Counted from the first letter of the stretch, positions 1 through 9,493 are shown. The stretch: 64,000 nt of DNA from Streptococcus moroccensis (GCF_030812835.1 NZ_JAUSTM010000005.1:60335-124334); one strand, 5' to 3'. Numbers and translations are program-made. The notes: generated by a model not told the origin, from the letters alone.

Positions 1-368
1 TTGCTCGGTCTATGATTGTCCACGCAGCACGTGCTGCAGGTATCGCAGCTGTCGATACAGTCTTCTCTGATGTAAACGATATGGAAAACTTCCGTCGTGA
101 AGTGGAACGGATCAAACAACTTGGCTTTGATGGCAAATCTGTTATCAACCCACGTCAAATTCCTGTGGTCAACGAAGTCTTTGCCCCAACAGAAAAAGAA
201 ATTGACAATGCACACCAAGTTATGTTTGCCATTGCAGATGCTGAGGCTAAGGGGTCTGGTGTCGTTTCCTTAAACGGTAAGATGGTTGATAAACCAATCG
301 TGGAACGTGCACAGCGAGTGCTCGCTTTAGCAGCTGCGGCAGGATTGATAGAAGAAGAGGAGGCTTAA
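1..368 (+). CDS. citE: Citrate lyase beta subunit (citryl-CoA lyase), 3' part only
   Basis: The reading frame is open from base 3 to the TAA at 366-368, so only the last 121 or so residues are present and the start lies upstream of the window. CitE cleaves the citryl thioester on the citrate lyase complex into oxaloacetate and the acetyl-carrier form. The visible part carries the C-terminal section of the TIM-barrel CitE/HpcH fold, with an FDGKSVINP segment typical of the family, and a charged C-terminal tail. It ends one base before the citF start, as expected for a citDEF operon. Family assignment is firm because of both sequence and context; the true start, the RBS and any upstream damage cannot be judged here. 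Confidence 0.93.
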   Translation, partial: ARSMIVHAARAAGIAAVDTVFSDVNDMENFRREVERIKQLGFDGKSVINPRQIPVVNEVFAPTEKEIDNAHQVMFAIADAEAKGSGVVSLNGKMVDKPIVERAQRVLALAAAAGLIEEEEA

Positions 369-369
369 G

Positions 370-1911
370 ATGGTTGTAAACAAATTAGGACGAGACATTC
401 CTCAAGAGTACGCAGATCAATTTGGTGTTTTTGAAGGTGAACTTGAAAACATTAAAGACTATCAGGAATCAACGCGTACCATCAAGCCTGCTAAACCTCG
501 CGATGAAAAGTTAGTGGGATCAATCCGTGAAGCGATTGAAAAAACGGGTCTTAAAGATGGCATGACCATTTCCTTCCACCACCATTTCCGTGAAGGGGAC
601 TATGTCATGAACATGGTCATGGATGAAATTGCCAAGATGGGCTTTAAGAATTTATCGATTGCCCCAAGTTCAATTGCCAATGTCCATGAGCCTTTAATCG
701 AGCATATCAAAAACGGTGTCGTGACCAATATCACCTCATCTGGACTTCGTGACAAATTAGGAGCTGCTATTTCTGAGGGAATCATGGAAAATCCTGTTGT
801 CATTCGCTCGCATGGTGGCCGTGCCCGTGCCATCGCCCGTGGTGATGTTCACATCGATGTGGCCTTTCTCGGAGCTCCAAGTTCTGATGAATACGGTAAC
901 GCTAACGGAACCAAAGGTAAGGCCGTTTGTGGGTCCCTTGGTTACGCCATGGTTGATGCAAAATATGCGGATCAGGTTGTTATCATTACCGATACCTTAG
1001 TCCCATATCCTAATACGCCAATCAGTATTCCTCAAACAGATGTTGACTATGTGGTGGTTGTTGACGAGATTGGAGATCCTAAGGGGATTGCCAAAGGGGC
1101 TACCCGTTTTACTAAGAATCCAAAAGAACTCTTGATTGCAGAATACGCAGCAAAAGTGATTACGAATTCACCATACTACAAAGAAGGCTTTTCTTTCCAA
1201 ACAGGAACTGGTGGAGCATCCCTAGCAGTTACACGCTTTATGCGTGAAGCCATGAAAAAAGATGGCATCACTGCTAGCTTTGCCCTTGGTGGGATTACCA
1301 ATGCCATGGTTGAACTTCTAGAAGAAGGTCTGGTTGAAAAAATCATCGACGTTCAAGACTTTGACCATCCATCAGCACTCTCGATCGACCGTAATGCTGG
1401 TAAACACTACGAGATTGATGCCAACATGTATGCTTCACCGCTTAGCAAAGGATCTATGGTCAACCGTTTAGATACATGTATCCTTTCAGCCCTTGAGGTT
1501 GACACAGACTTTAACGTCAATGTTATGACAGGGTCTGATGGGGTCATCCGCGGGGCGTCAGGTGGACACTGTGATACAGCCTTTGCTTAAAAGATGAGTC
1601 TAGTTATCTCACCTTTGGTACGCGGACGCATTCCGACCTTTGTTGAAAAAGTCAACACTGTTATCACACCAGGTACTAGTGTTGATGTCGTGGTAACGGA
1701 AATCGGTATCTCAGTTAACCCGAACCGTCCTGACCTAGTTGAACACTTCAAGGACCTGAAAGTTCCTCAATTCACTATTAAGGAATTACAGGAAAAAGCC
1801 TATGAAATTGTAGGCAATCCTGATCCGATCGAATATGGTGATAAGGTTGTTGCCTTAATTGAGTATCGTGATGGAACACTCATTGACACTGTTAAAAATA
1901 TAAAAAATTAA
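370..1911 (+). pseudogene. citF: Citrate lyase alpha subunit, interrupted by an in-frame TAA
   Basis: CitF is the citrate:acetyl-ACP transferase subunit of citrate lyase, normally one chain of about 510 residues. Here the frame opens at ATG 370 and runs 406 codons to a TAA at 1588-1590. The same frame continues without frameshift from 1591 to the stop at 1909-1911. The upstream piece holds the CoA-transferase fold up to [12 protein letters not shown]; the downstream piece begins K-M-S-L-V-I-S-P and contains the conserved C-terminal CitF segment. Both halves look undamaged apart from the stop, so the event is either recent, a sequencing error, or a tolerated split. Without read-through or reassociation the lyase should be inactive. 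The flanking citE, transporter and citX genes all appear intact. Confidence 0.85.
1594..1911 (+). CDS. C-terminal fragment of citrate lyase alpha subunit (105 aa), possibly reinitiated
   Basis: An ATG lies one codon after the TAA that ends the first citF piece, in the same frame, and gives a 105-residue product equal to the C-terminal fifth of CitF (SPLVRGRIPTFVEKV onward). There is no good Shine-Dalgarno sequence before it; the upstream bases are TTGCTTAAAAG. Translation would therefore depend on reinitiation by ribosomes terminating 3 bases upstream, or on read-through. The intact frame and family-like sequence argue against long decay. Whether a stable protein is made cannot be seen from sequence. 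Confidence 0.5.
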   Translation: MSLVISPLVRGRIPTFVEKVNTVITPGTSVDVVVTEIGISVNPNRPDLVEHFKDLKVPQFTIKELQEKAYEIVGNPDPIEYGDKVVALIEYRDGTLIDTVKNIKN

Positions 1912-1936
1912 AACATTTTTGGGGGAGGAAAATTTC

Positions 1937-3223
1937 ATGAAAAAGATGAAATTTCTAGGTTTGCCACCTGTACTAGCTGCAGGTCTTATCGTTATCTGTT
2001 TGGTAACAATGTATACGGGAGCTTTGTCAAAAGATTTGGCAGGTGCCTTTGCTATCATGCTGTCAATCGGTGTGATCTTTAATGAGATTGGGAAACGTAT
2101 TCCAATTTGGAACACCTACATCGGTGGTGGTTTGGTATTAGCCTTCTTAGGAAGCTCTGCCTTAGTTTATTTCAATGCTATTCCTGAGGAATATGTAGAG
2201 TTGATGAACTTTGCAACAGAAGATGCCAACTTCTTGACGCTCTTCATCGTTATGTTGATTACAGGATCCATTTTAGGGCTTGAGCGCAAACTCTTGTTAC
2301 GTTCTATGGCTGGATACATCCCTGCGATCTTAGGTGGTGTGGCTGGAGCTGGCTTACTCGGGATTCTCTTTGGTTTGTTGTTTGGTATCAACCCAGCCGA
2401 CGTTATGATTAAATACGTCCTTCCAATTATGGGTGGTGGTAACGGTGCTGGTGCTGTTCCGCTCAGTCAAATTTATGAAAAAACGACTGGTCAACCAGCA
2501 GCAACTTACTATAGTTTTGCCATTACAATCCTAACTATTGCCAACATCTTTGCCATCATTACAGCAGGTATCTTAAATGGTATCGGTAAAAAACAACCTA
2601 AATTGACTGGTGATGGAAAAAGTTTGATGCGTAAGAGCAGTGAAATTGAAGTTGAAGAAGAAACTGTTAAACTTTCTATGATTGACTACGGTGGTGCTTT
2701 CCTTCTTGCCCTGTCTTTCTATGCTTTAGGACGTCTCTTTAGTGAGGTCTTATTACCAACGGTCTTTGGTGTAGCTATCCATACCTTTGCTTACATGATT
2801 ATCTTCGTGGTTATCGCTAACGCAACAGGTATCATTCCTACTTATGTCCGCAAGGCGGCAACAGTGCTTCAAAGCTTCTTCACGAAAAACATGATTCTCA
2901 TCATCATGGTAGGTGTCGGTATCGATACAGACCTTGGAGAATTACTAGCAGCTCTTACCTTCTCAAACGTTGTCATGGCCTTGGTGATCGTTATTGGTGC
3001 TATCCTTGGATCAGCTATTGTCGGCTACCTTGTTGGTTTTTACCCTATCGATTCAGCCGTTACAGCTGGTCTTTGTATGGCTAACCGTGGTGGTTCTGGA
3101 GACTTGGCCGTTCTTGGTGCGGCAGAACGTATGGACTTGATCTCATACGCCCAACTTTCTTCTCGTCTCGGTGGTGGCCTTGTCCTTGTCATTGCAAGTA
3201 TCATCTTCGGAATGTTCTTGTAA
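1937..3223 (+). CDS. 2-hydroxycarboxylate transporter family citrate/malate carrier (CitS/CimH-like)
   Basis: A 428-residue integral membrane protein of the 2HCT family, which imports citrate or malate with Na+ or H+, or exchanges them for their fermentation products. Family marks are the two GGxG motifs of the re-entrant loops: GGGNGAGAVPLS near residue 165 and NRGGSGD near residue 380, set among about eleven hydrophobic segments. The ATG at 1937 is chosen because GGGGGAGGAA (1921-1930) precedes it at good spacing; an in-frame TTG at 1919 lacks a site. It lies 25 bases after citF and supplies the substrate of the lyase. Citrate is favoured by context, but malate or both cannot be excluded from sequence. 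Confidence 0.88.
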   Translation: MKKMKFLGLPPVLAAGLIVICLVTMYTGALSKDLAGAFAIMLSIGVIFNEIGKRIPIWNTYIGGGLVLAFLGSSALVYFNAIPEEYVELMNFATEDANFLTLFIVMLITGSILGLERKLLLRSMAGYIPAILGGVAGAGLLGILFGLLFGINPADVMIKYVLPIMGGGNGAGAVPLSQIYEKTTGQPAATYYSFAITILTIANIFAIITAGILNGIGKKQPKLTGDGKSLMRKSSEIEVEEETVKLSMIDYGGAFLLALSFYALGRLFSEVLLPTVFGVAIHTFAYMIIFVVIANATGIIPTYVRKAATVLQSFFTKNMILIIMVGVGIDTDLGELLAALTFSNVVMALVIVIGAILGSAIVGYLVGFYPIDSAVTAGLCMANRGGSGDLAVLGAAERMDLISYAQLSSRLGGGLVLVIASIIFGMFL

Positions 3224-3244
3224 TCCGAATAATAGTATAAACTC

Positions 3245-3276
3245 AAAGAAGGCTGGACAGTTGCTCAGCCTTCTTT
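3245..3276 (+). terminator. Stem-loop after the citrate transporter gene
   Basis: An 11-bp inverted repeat (AAAGAAGGCTG / CAGCCTTCTTT) around a 10-base loop. The tail after the stem is short on T, so it may be a weak or partial terminator that lowers citX expression rather than a full stop. Confidence 0.55.
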
Positions 3277-3385
3277 AAATGGTCATGGTTAAACGTCAAG
3301 CGCTCAAAAAATAGGGGAACAGCCGGGCTGATTAGCTATTGGGACTCCATAAGCTAGCAAAGGGAGTCGAAAAAGGGGAGAAAAT

Positions 3386-3937
3386 ATGTTTGAAACAGGT
3401 CAGTCCGTTACACTGCAGGACGTATTGAATGCACGGGAATCAAGGGTTCAGTTGCAAAATGAGTTGCTGAAGCAATACGAAGGGAATACCCTCATCAACT
3501 ACAAATGCAATATTCCAGGACCAATCAAAAATAATGCCGCTATAAAAGCCCTTTTTCAACAAGGGTTTAATGACATTATCCGGTCAATCGTTGACCATAA
3601 TGTTCAGGTCATTGACCAAAAAGTGATCAATTGGAAAACAGGTATCGAAGCCTTCATCATGGTAGCCCAACCTCCGAAAGAGGTTAAAAAATGGATGGTT
3701 GCCATAGAGGAGAATTCGCCACTGGGCCGTTTGTTTGATATTGATGTCATCTATCGTGATCAAGATTCCAAACAAGAGCAGGTTCAAAGCATTTCTCGGA
3801 CGGATCTCGGGTTTCCTGAGCGAATGTGTTTGATTTGTGATCAACCAGCTAAAGCCTGTGGGCGCAATCGGACCCACTCTGTTGAAGAAATGCAGGCTTT
3901 TATCAGCCAGCTAGCCAAGGATAATCACTTGGTTTAA
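3386..3937 (+). CDS. citX: Apo-citrate lyase phosphoribosyl-dephospho-CoA transferase CitX
   Basis: CitX attaches the 2'-(5''-triphosphoribosyl)-3'-dephospho-CoA prosthetic group, made by CitG, to the citrate lyase acyl carrier protein CitD. The 183-residue product has the CitX signature: a GRLFDIDVI segment near residue 112 followed by LGFPERMCLICDQPA and a C-x-R-N-R-T-H segment in the C-terminal third. The start ATG has AAGGGGAG five bases upstream. It is separated from the transporter by 162 bases holding a stem-loop, but is in the same direction and is the last forward gene of the locus. Together with citG and citC it completes the lyase maturation set. Confidence 0.9.
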   Translation: MFETGQSVTLQDVLNARESRVQLQNELLKQYEGNTLINYKCNIPGPIKNNAAIKALFQQGFNDIIRSIVDHNVQVIDQKVINWKTGIEAFIMVAQPPKEVKKWMVAIEENSPLGRLFDIDVIYRDQDSKQEQVQSISRTDLGFPERMCLICDQPAKACGRNRTHSVEEMQAFISQLAKDNHLV

Positions 3938-3950
3938 ACCTTCCAAAACT

Positions 3951-4001
3951 AAAAAAGTCCAGCAGGTGGAGAGAAGACTTCTGTTCCTGCTGGATTTTTT
4001 T
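3951..4001. terminator. Bidirectional terminator between citX and citC
   Basis: A-run, GTCCAGCAGG stem, 19-base loop, CCTGCTGGAT stem and a T-run. It lies between the convergent citX and citC stop codons and can serve both strands. Confidence 0.85.
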
Positions 4002-4008
4002 AATTGGG

Positions 4009-5046
4009 TTAATAGTGGACGACATTGTCCTGCGCTTTAATGTTTGCGATAATAGGAGCGGCTTCAGGACTTTTGAAAAAAGCCAATGTGGATTCTGGAA
4101 CAAGATTTTTAAGACTTTCGAAATCACCTAGCTGGATCAGTTGGCGGACGGTGGAAGCACTAATCGGATTACTGGAGATAGCTTTGCGAGGGACTAGGAC
4201 AAATGAGATGCCTGCCTGTGGGAGGACATCAGACATCACTTGGTTGTATAGATTGGTTACCATACTATGCGGTTCCTCGCCAACATAGCGTTTTTGAATC
4301 CCCAGTTTTTTAGCGATTTGACTAAAAATATGTAAATCCACGGCAGCCTGACTGCGAATGACAGCTTCACTGTCTTTTTGAAAATAACTTGGGAAGGTGG
4401 ACTGGCTAATCATATAAGAATCCGTGTCATGATAGATCAGGTTGTCCAGATGAGCAGTCCCAGATTTGACCAGTTTCTTTCGAACGGTAAAAGGCACCAG
4501 ACTGCTATCTTCGCTAACAATAAAGAGGTGGACAAGGTCATTTTCCTGCGCAGCTTTTTCGATCAGGTAGAGGTGACCTAACGTGAAAGGATTGGCATTC
4601 ATGACCACAGCGGCTACTGAGGAGACATTATGCTGAGGTTTCTCTAGCTTGTCCAGATAATTGTGGAAGCCATTTTTTTTATTTTCCAAAAAGACAATGT
4701 CTTGACTTCTAACGATTTCATAAAAACCTAAGTCACTAAAAAACTGGGCTGTCTCTGGTTTGGTGTATAAAAAGAGATGCCTGTGGCCTCTGTCAAACTG
4801 ATAGGTTGTCAGATGGCTGAGGATGAGGTTCATAAAGCCTTCACCCTGGTAGCTTTGGTCGACTGCTAGACATCTCAACGTGTTGCCATAGCAAGATCCT
4901 GTGGCAACCAATTGATTATCGTCATAAATCCCACAACTGTAGTCGAGATTAGCGTCTTTTTGAATCCCTTCTGTTGTTAGTAGCTGTGTGAGCTGTTGTT
5001 GGCCTTTTTGATCAAAAGGATAGATGGTAGAAACCGTCCAAGACAT
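4009..5046 (-). CDS. citC: [Citrate (pro-3S)-lyase] ligase CitC
   Basis: CitC uses ATP and acetate to acetylate the thiol of the citrate lyase prosthetic group, which activates the complex. The 345-residue protein has the normal two-part design: an N-terminal GNAT-like region (about residues 1-125) and a nucleotidyltransferase domain with NPFTLGH near residue 152 and an ISASTVRQ segment near residue 310. The ATG is preceded on the minus strand by GAGGAG. It follows citG by 34 bases in the citO-citG-citC operon, convergent with the citE-citF-transporter-citX genes. No damage is visible. Confidence 0.93.
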   Translation of the reverse strand: MSWTVSTIYPFDQKGQQQLTQLLTTEGIQKDANLDYSCGIYDDNQLVATGSCYGNTLRCLAVDQSYQGEGFMNLILSHLTTYQFDRGHRHLFLYTKPETAQFFSDLGFYEIVRSQDIVFLENKKNGFHNYLDKLEKPQHNVSSVAAVVMNANPFTLGHLYLIEKAAQENDLVHLFIVSEDSSLVPFTVRKKLVKSGTAHLDNLIYHDTDSYMISQSTFPSYFQKDSEAVIRSQAAVDLHIFSQIAKKLGIQKRYVGEEPHSMVTNLYNQVMSDVLPQAGISFVLVPRKAISSNPISASTVRQLIQLGDFESLKNLVPESTLAFFKSPEAAPIIANIKAQDNVVHY

Positions 5047-5080
5047 AGAAACTCCTCTCTTATTGATGCGACATCCTTTA

Positions 5081-5971
5081 CTAAATCAATCCTTCTAATT
5101 GCATAAAGAAGTAGCCGAGCGCAAGGAGGTCAGCGCTGCCCCCAGGGCTAAGATGGCGCTTGATTAGCTCTTGGTCATAATCGGTCAGCCACTGGTAGAA
5201 CTCCTCAGTGGCCAAGTTTTGAACAGTGACGGTAAGGCATTCTTCTTTGATGGTTTCCCAGGCTTTAATGCCTCCACGATGGATAATGTTGCCGTCTTCA
5301 ACTTCACTCATCAATAGAACTAGCGCCCTCAAAAAAGCTTCTTCTTGACCAAACTGGGTTATATAACCCCTCAACGCTGGCAACAAAAGATCCTGCAAGG
5401 TCTGATAGCCTGATGCTGCTTCGCCCCTGATACCTGTTAACCCATACTCACAATAAAGTTTTTCCCCATAGGAGAGCTTTTTGGTCTGATCGATGGATGC
5501 AAAATCAGCCATGACACAATCATGGCACATTTCCTTGATGAGGGTTAAGACCTTTTGGCTATCCGTTGCTGTTAGAAGCCCTCGCTTTTCCGTCTGGCCA
5601 CGGTAGTAGCCTAGAGCAACGAGAACCAAGGCAAAGGAAAAGTTGGCTCCCTTATGTGTATTGGTGCCATTTGTGGCCTCAAACATCCCTTTTTCAGCGT
5701 CAACGCCAATTACTCTAGCACGGTCAAAAAGCAGTGGCAGGGGGCCATGGTGGCGATTTCCAGCCTCTAGATAGGCCTCAAAATAAGGAATGAGACTCAG
5801 GCTGCTATCGATAAAGAGTGTGAGATCCATATCGTGATGAGCACCAGTATTAAAGCGGTCCACCAGGCCAGGCTTTGGACTCAAACTAACCTCGTATAAA
5901 AGGCTTTTAACAGCCATGGTGACAATGTGAGCATCTGTAAAACTATCCAATGTGGCGACGCTCCATTTCAT
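5081..5971 (-). CDS. citG: Triphosphoribosyl-dephospho-CoA synthase CitG
   Basis: CitG makes the precursor of the citrate lyase prosthetic group from ATP and dephospho-CoA. The 296-residue product matches the family over its length, with the N-terminal YEVSLSPKPGLVDRFNTGAH motif and the acidic DLTLFIDSSLSL helix that follows, and a C-terminal SPGGSADLLAL motif. Its start lies inside the 3' end of citO (29-base overlap), suggesting translational coupling. A later in-frame ATG at 5917 would cut off the stretch just before the SPKPG motif and is less likely. Confidence 0.92.
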   Translation of the reverse strand: MKWSVATLDSFTDAHIVTMAVKSLLYEVSLSPKPGLVDRFNTGAHHDMDLTLFIDSSLSLIPYFEAYLEAGNRHHGPLPLLFDRARVIGVDAEKGMFEATNGTNTHKGANFSFALVLVALGYYRGQTEKRGLLTATDSQKVLTLIKEMCHDCVMADFASIDQTKKLSYGEKLYCEYGLTGIRGEAASGYQTLQDLLLPALRGYITQFGQEEAFLRALVLLMSEVEDGNIIHRGGIKAWETIKEECLTVTVQNLATEEFYQWLTDYDQELIKRHLSPGGSADLLALGYFFMQLEGLI

Positions 5972-6638
5972 CTAGGATAAAACGAAGGGAGAAATCAAGG
6001 TGTTCATTGGTAATTCTACGTATGGTCTCCTCATCCTTTTCTTTCATGGCTTCGTAGAGGCCCCAATGCTCTTCTAGGGCAATATGGCGACGTTTCGAAG
6101 ACCGGATAGACACATCTCTGAAATAAATCAGGTATTCCCTCAAGGTTTGAACGATGTTTTGCATTCGAGGCATCTGACTTTTCTCATAAATAAAGTGATT
6201 AAAATCCGTAAAGTTTTGAAGCAAGGCATCAACCTCATCAGCAGCATCTAGCCGATTGCCTTCTTCTAGAAGGAGACGTAGTTCTTCAAAATCTTCTGGG
6301 GTCATGAGTTGAGCAGCCTTGATGGTCGCTAAGGAATCAAGGGCCTTTCGAATATCGAAAATCTCATAAGCGTCTGCTAAGCTGACACCGCGTACAACGA
6401 CACCGACCTTTGGAGTGTGTTCAACGAGACCTTCTTTAGCAAGCTCTTGTAGGGCGTACCGGATAGGTGTTCTACTGATATTTAATAGCTCTGCATATTC
6501 TTTTTCATTAATGCGCTCCCCAGTTGGTATTTCACGGAGAATGATTGTCTTTCGAAAAGCTTCATAAATGCTTTCCTTTAAAGTTTTTTGAGAACTCTGT
6601 TGAAAGTTTTTCTTCACACTGTCGATATAAGGATTCAT
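5943..6638 (-). CDS. citO: GntR-family regulator of citrate fermentation, CitO
   Basis: A 231-residue GntR/FCD-subfamily transcription factor: winged helix-turn-helix at about residues 20-90 (LLNISRTPIRYALQELAKEG) and an all-helical FCD effector domain after residue 100. In related lactic acid bacteria CitO activates divergent or nearby citrate operons when citrate is bound, so the same role is inferred here from its place at the head of citG-citC. AAAGGA precedes the ATG at good spacing. The DNA sites it binds are not identifiable in the window, and the forward cit promoter is upstream of base 1. Confidence 0.85.
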   Translation of the reverse strand: MNPYIDSVKKNFQQSSQKTLKESIYEAFRKTIILREIPTGERINEKEYAELLNISRTPIRYALQELAKEGLVEHTPKVGVVVRGVSLADAYEIFDIRKALDSLATIKAAQLMTPEDFEELRLLLEEGNRLDAADEVDALLQNFTDFNHFIYEKSQMPRMQNIVQTLREYLIYFRDVSIRSSKRRHIALEEHWGLYEAMKEKDEETIRRITNEHLDFSLRFILDEMERRHIG

Positions 6639-6688
6639 AAACGTTCCTTTCTCATCATAAATCGTCGACCATCTTTTAGATTATTACC

Positions 6689-6694
6689 ATTATA
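6689..6694 (-). promoter_or_regulatory. Putative -10 of the citO-citG-citC promoter
   Basis: On the minus strand a perfect TATAAT sits 51 bases upstream of the citO ATG. The -35 region has no clear consensus, which would fit an activator-dependent promoter. The rest of the 6639-6955 gap holds this site and the divergent ptsH promoter; nothing else was recognised. Confidence 0.5.
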
Positions 6695-6862
6695 CACTAA
6701 ACCTTCCTAAAAATGTAGCCTAGATTTTTTAAGATTCTGTTGTTAGGTCATCTTTGATAGTAATGCTTAGCAGTTAGCAAAGGGAATTTGAACCTACTGG
6801 TAACATTCCTCTTTTAAACTAAGCCATAAACAATAATTTTCTGAAAAGACCCAGTTAAATGA

Positions 6863-6891
6863 TTGAAAAATCATTGAAGAAGTGGTATAAT
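6863..6891 (+). promoter_or_regulatory. ptsHI promoter
   Basis: TTGAAA (6863-6868), 17-base spacer and TATAAT (6886-6891) with a TGG extension just before the -10. This is a near-ideal vegetative promoter, as expected for the strongly expressed general PTS genes. Confidence 0.85.
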
Positions 6892-6955
6892 CTAGAATTG
6901 TAAGGGTTATCAGAAGGATAATTCATAAATTTGTAAAACAAAAAGGAGAAACCAT

Positions 6956-7219
6956 ATGGCTTCAAAAGATTTCCACGTAGTGGCAGAAACAGGTATTCAC
7001 GCTCGTCCAGCAACTTTGTTGGTTCAAACAGCAAGCAAATTCTCATCAGATATTACTCTTGAGTACAAAGGTAAATCTGTAAACTTGAAATCAATCATGG
7101 GTGTTATGAGTCTTGGTGTTGGCCAAGGTGCTGACGTGACTATCTCTGCTGAAGGTGCAGATGCTGACGAAGCACTTGCTGCTATCACAGAAACAATGGA
7201 AAAAGAAGGATTGGCATAA
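6956..7219 (+). CDS. ptsH: Phosphocarrier protein HPr
   Basis: HPr (87 residues) passes phosphate from enzyme I to sugar-specific EIIA domains and, when phosphorylated on serine by HprK, is the co-repressor of CcpA. The catalytic His15 is in GIHARPA and the regulatory Ser46 in KSIMGVMS, both at their canonical positions. AAAGGAG precedes the ATG. It is the first gene of a two-gene operon, with ptsI starting 3 bases after its stop. CcpA/HPr control is relevant locally because a cre site lies at 56275-56288. Confidence 0.98.
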   Translation: MASKDFHVVAETGIHARPATLLVQTASKFSSDITLEYKGKSVNLKSIMGVMSLGVGQGADVTISAEGADADEALAAITETMEKEGLA

Positions 7220-7222
7220 GAC

Positions 7223-8950
7223 ATGACAGAATTGCTTAAAGGAATCGCAGCATCTGACGGTGTTGCCGTTGCTAAAGCATATCTACTTGTTCAACCGGAT
7301 TTGTCCTTTGAAACGATTACAGTTGAAGACACAAACGCAGAAGAAGCTCGTTTGGACGAAGCACTTGTTGCTTCTCAAAACGAGCTTCTTCTTATCCGTG
7401 AGAAAGCAGTAGGTAGCTTGGGCGAAGAAGCGGCAGCAGTATTCGATGCCCATTTGATGGTTCTCGCTGACCCTGAAATGGTTGGTCAGATTAAAGAAAC
7501 AATCCGCGCTAAAAAGACAAATGCTGAAACAGGTCTTAAAGAAGTAACAGACATGTTTATCACTCTCTTTGAAGGTATGGATGACAACCCATACATGCAA
7601 GAGCGTGCAGCAGATATTCGTGACGTTGCGAAGCGTGTCTTGGCTAACCTCCTAGGAGTTAACCTTCCTAACCCAGCAGCCATCTCTGAAGAGTCAATCG
7701 TTATCGCACACGATTTGACACCTTCTGATACAGCTCAGTTAGACAAAAACTTTGTTAAGGCCTTCGTTACCAATATCGGTGGACGTACGAGTCACTCTGC
7801 TATTATGGCACGTACCCTTGAAATTGCAGCTGTCCTTGGTACAAACAACATCACAGATCGTGTGAAATCTGGTGATATCTTGGCAGTAAACGGGATTACT
7901 GGTGAGGTTGTCATTAACCCAACAGATGAGCAAATCGCAGAATTCAAAGCAGCTGGTGAAGCTTATGCTAAACAAAAAGCTGAGTGGGCTCTCTTAAAAG
8001 ATGCTCAAACAGTAACAGCAGATGGCAAACACTTTGAGTTGGCTGCCAACATCGGTACACCGAAAGACGTTGAAGGGGTTAACGATAACGGTGCTGAAGC
8101 AGTTGGTCTTTACCGTACAGAGTTCCTCTATATGGATTCGCAAGACTTCCCAACTGAAGACGAACAGTACGAAGCTTATAAAGCTGTCCTTGAAGGCATG
8201 AATGGTAAACCAGTTGTGGTCCGTACTATGGATATCGGTGGAGATAAGGAATTGCCATACTTCGATTTACCAGACGAAATGAACCCATTCCTTGGTTTCC
8301 GTGCCCTTCGTATCTCTATCTCTGAGACTGGTGATGCCATGTTCCGTACACAGATTCGTGCACTCTTGCGTGCTTCTGTTCACGGTCAACTACGTATCAT
8401 GTTCCCTATGGTTGCCCTTTTGAAAGAATTCCGTGCTGCTAAGGCAGTCTTCGATGAAGAAAAAGCGAACCTCTTAGCAGAAGGCGTTGCCGTAGCTGAT
8501 GACATCCAAGTCGGTATCATGATCGAAATCCCTGCAGCGGCTATGCTTGCAGACCAATTTGCGAAAGAAGTAGACTTCTTCTCAATCGGTACAAATGACT
8601 TGATCCAATATACGATGGCTGCAGACCGTATGAACGAACAAGTGTCATACCTCTACCAACCTTATAACCCATCAATCCTTCGTTTGATTGACAATGTCAT
8701 CAAAGCAGCTCACGCTGAAGGCAAATGGGCAGGTATGTGTGGCGAAATGGCTGGTGACCAACAAGCTGTTCCCCTTCTTGTCGGAATGGGCTTGGATGAG
8801 TTCTCTATGTCAGCAACATCTGTTCTTCGGACACGTAGCTTGATGAAAAATTTGGATTCTAAGAAGATGGAAGAGTACGCTCGCCGTGCTTTGACAGAAT
8901 GTTCAACAGCTGAAGAGGTTATTGCCCTTCAAGCAGAATACGTTAACTAA
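7223..8950 (+). CDS. ptsI: PTS enzyme I (phosphoenolpyruvate-protein phosphotransferase)
   Basis: A 575-residue cytoplasmic enzyme that takes phosphate from PEP to HPr. The phosphorylated histidine is about residue 191 in the [12 protein letters not shown] motif. The C-terminal PEP-binding TIM barrel carries [19 protein letters not shown] and GMCGEMAGD signatures. Length and motifs are normal. In several streptococci ptsHI is followed by gapN; here the next gene downstream, after a terminator, is the polysaccharide operon. Confidence 0.98.
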   Translation: MTELLKGIAASDGVAVAKAYLLVQPDLSFETITVEDTNAEEARLDEALVASQNELLLIREKAVGSLGEEAAAVFDAHLMVLADPEMVGQIKETIRAKKTNAETGLKEVTDMFITLFEGMDDNPYMQERAADIRDVAKRVLANLLGVNLPNPAAISEESIVIAHDLTPSDTAQLDKNFVKAFVTNIGGRTSHSAIMARTLEIAAVLGTNNITDRVKSGDILAVNGITGEVVINPTDEQIAEFKAAGEAYAKQKAEWALLKDAQTVTADGKHFELAANIGTPKDVEGVNDNGAEAVGLYRTEFLYMDSQDFPTEDEQYEAYKAVLEGMNGKPVVVRTMDIGGDKELPYFDLPDEMNPFLGFRALRISISETGDAMFRTQIRALLRASVHGQLRIMFPMVALLKEFRAAKAVFDEEKANLLAEGVAVADDIQVGIMIEIPAAAMLADQFAKEVDFFSIGTNDLIQYTMAADRMNEQVSYLYQPYNPSILRLIDNVIKAAHAEGKWAGMCGEMAGDQQAVPLLVGMGLDEFSMSATSVLRTRSLMKNLDSKKMEEYARRALTECSTAEEVIALQAEYVN

Positions 8951-9050
8951 AAGCTATTTAAGAGACTGAGACATTATTCTGGCCTCCTTAATGGGGATCT
9001 GTCAGAAAAGTGGATTCGTTTGTCCCTCGGCCATTAGGCCAATAAATGAT

Positions 9051-9110
9051 CAATCACAAAGCCCTCACTAGAATAATCTATCTAGTTAGGGCTTGTGGTT
9101 GATTTTTTTT
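9051..9110 (+). terminator. Terminator of ptsHI
   Basis: A long stem (CAATCACAAAGCCCT with AGGGCTTGTGGTTG) containing an inner CTAGA/TCTAG hairpin, followed by eight T residues. Confidence 0.85.
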
Positions 9111-9229
9111 GATTTGGCGAGTGATGATGGTGTCAACTATTAGTCAGTTCTATACCGTTTTACTTGCAGTGACGGAATATTGTGTGTCAATATCAAATGA
9201 GGGTTTAACATGAAAAATCCCTAGAAAAA

Positions 9230-9238
9230 TGGTATAAT
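9230..9238 (+). promoter_or_regulatory. Extended -10 promoter of the polysaccharide operon
   Basis: TGGTATAAT at 9230-9238, with ATGAAA at 9210-9215 as a modest -35 at 17 bases. It implies a leader of about 250 bases before the first gene (9494). That leader holds a repeated 9-mer ATTAGGTCT (9377-9385, 9416-9424) and small hairpins, but no ORF with a convincing RBS. Confidence 0.65.
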
Positions 9239-9493
9239 CAAATGATTATACTGCCACTCAGCGAATAAACTGAGATTCTGAGGATGGAAAAGGCGATGCA
9301 GTCTGTCATGAATAGTGAATGATTGCTGATCTGCCCAAGGGGCCAAAGCTTATATGATATGAAAATTTCTCATGCCATTAGGTCTGAAAGCCCATCATTT
9401 ATCATCTCAGAGGCGATTAGGTCTATAACGCCGCTCATAGAGATCTATTTCAGAAATAGGAAAAATCCAGCTATCTTGTCAGAAAGGAGCCTT

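Noticed and set aside
7283..7600. Antisense ORF of 105 codons inside ptsI
   Set aside because: Shadow of strongly biased ptsI codons; Cys/Phe-rich product without known features.
9281..9325. Short leader-peptide ORF (MEKAMQ...) in the rgp leader
   Set aside because: No Shine-Dalgarno at useful distance, no regulatory codon pattern and no attenuator helix.
9323..9493. N-terminal extension of the rgpA-like gene from a TTG at 9323
   Set aside because: The 57 extra residues are not family-like, and AGAAAGGAG sits directly before ATG 9494.
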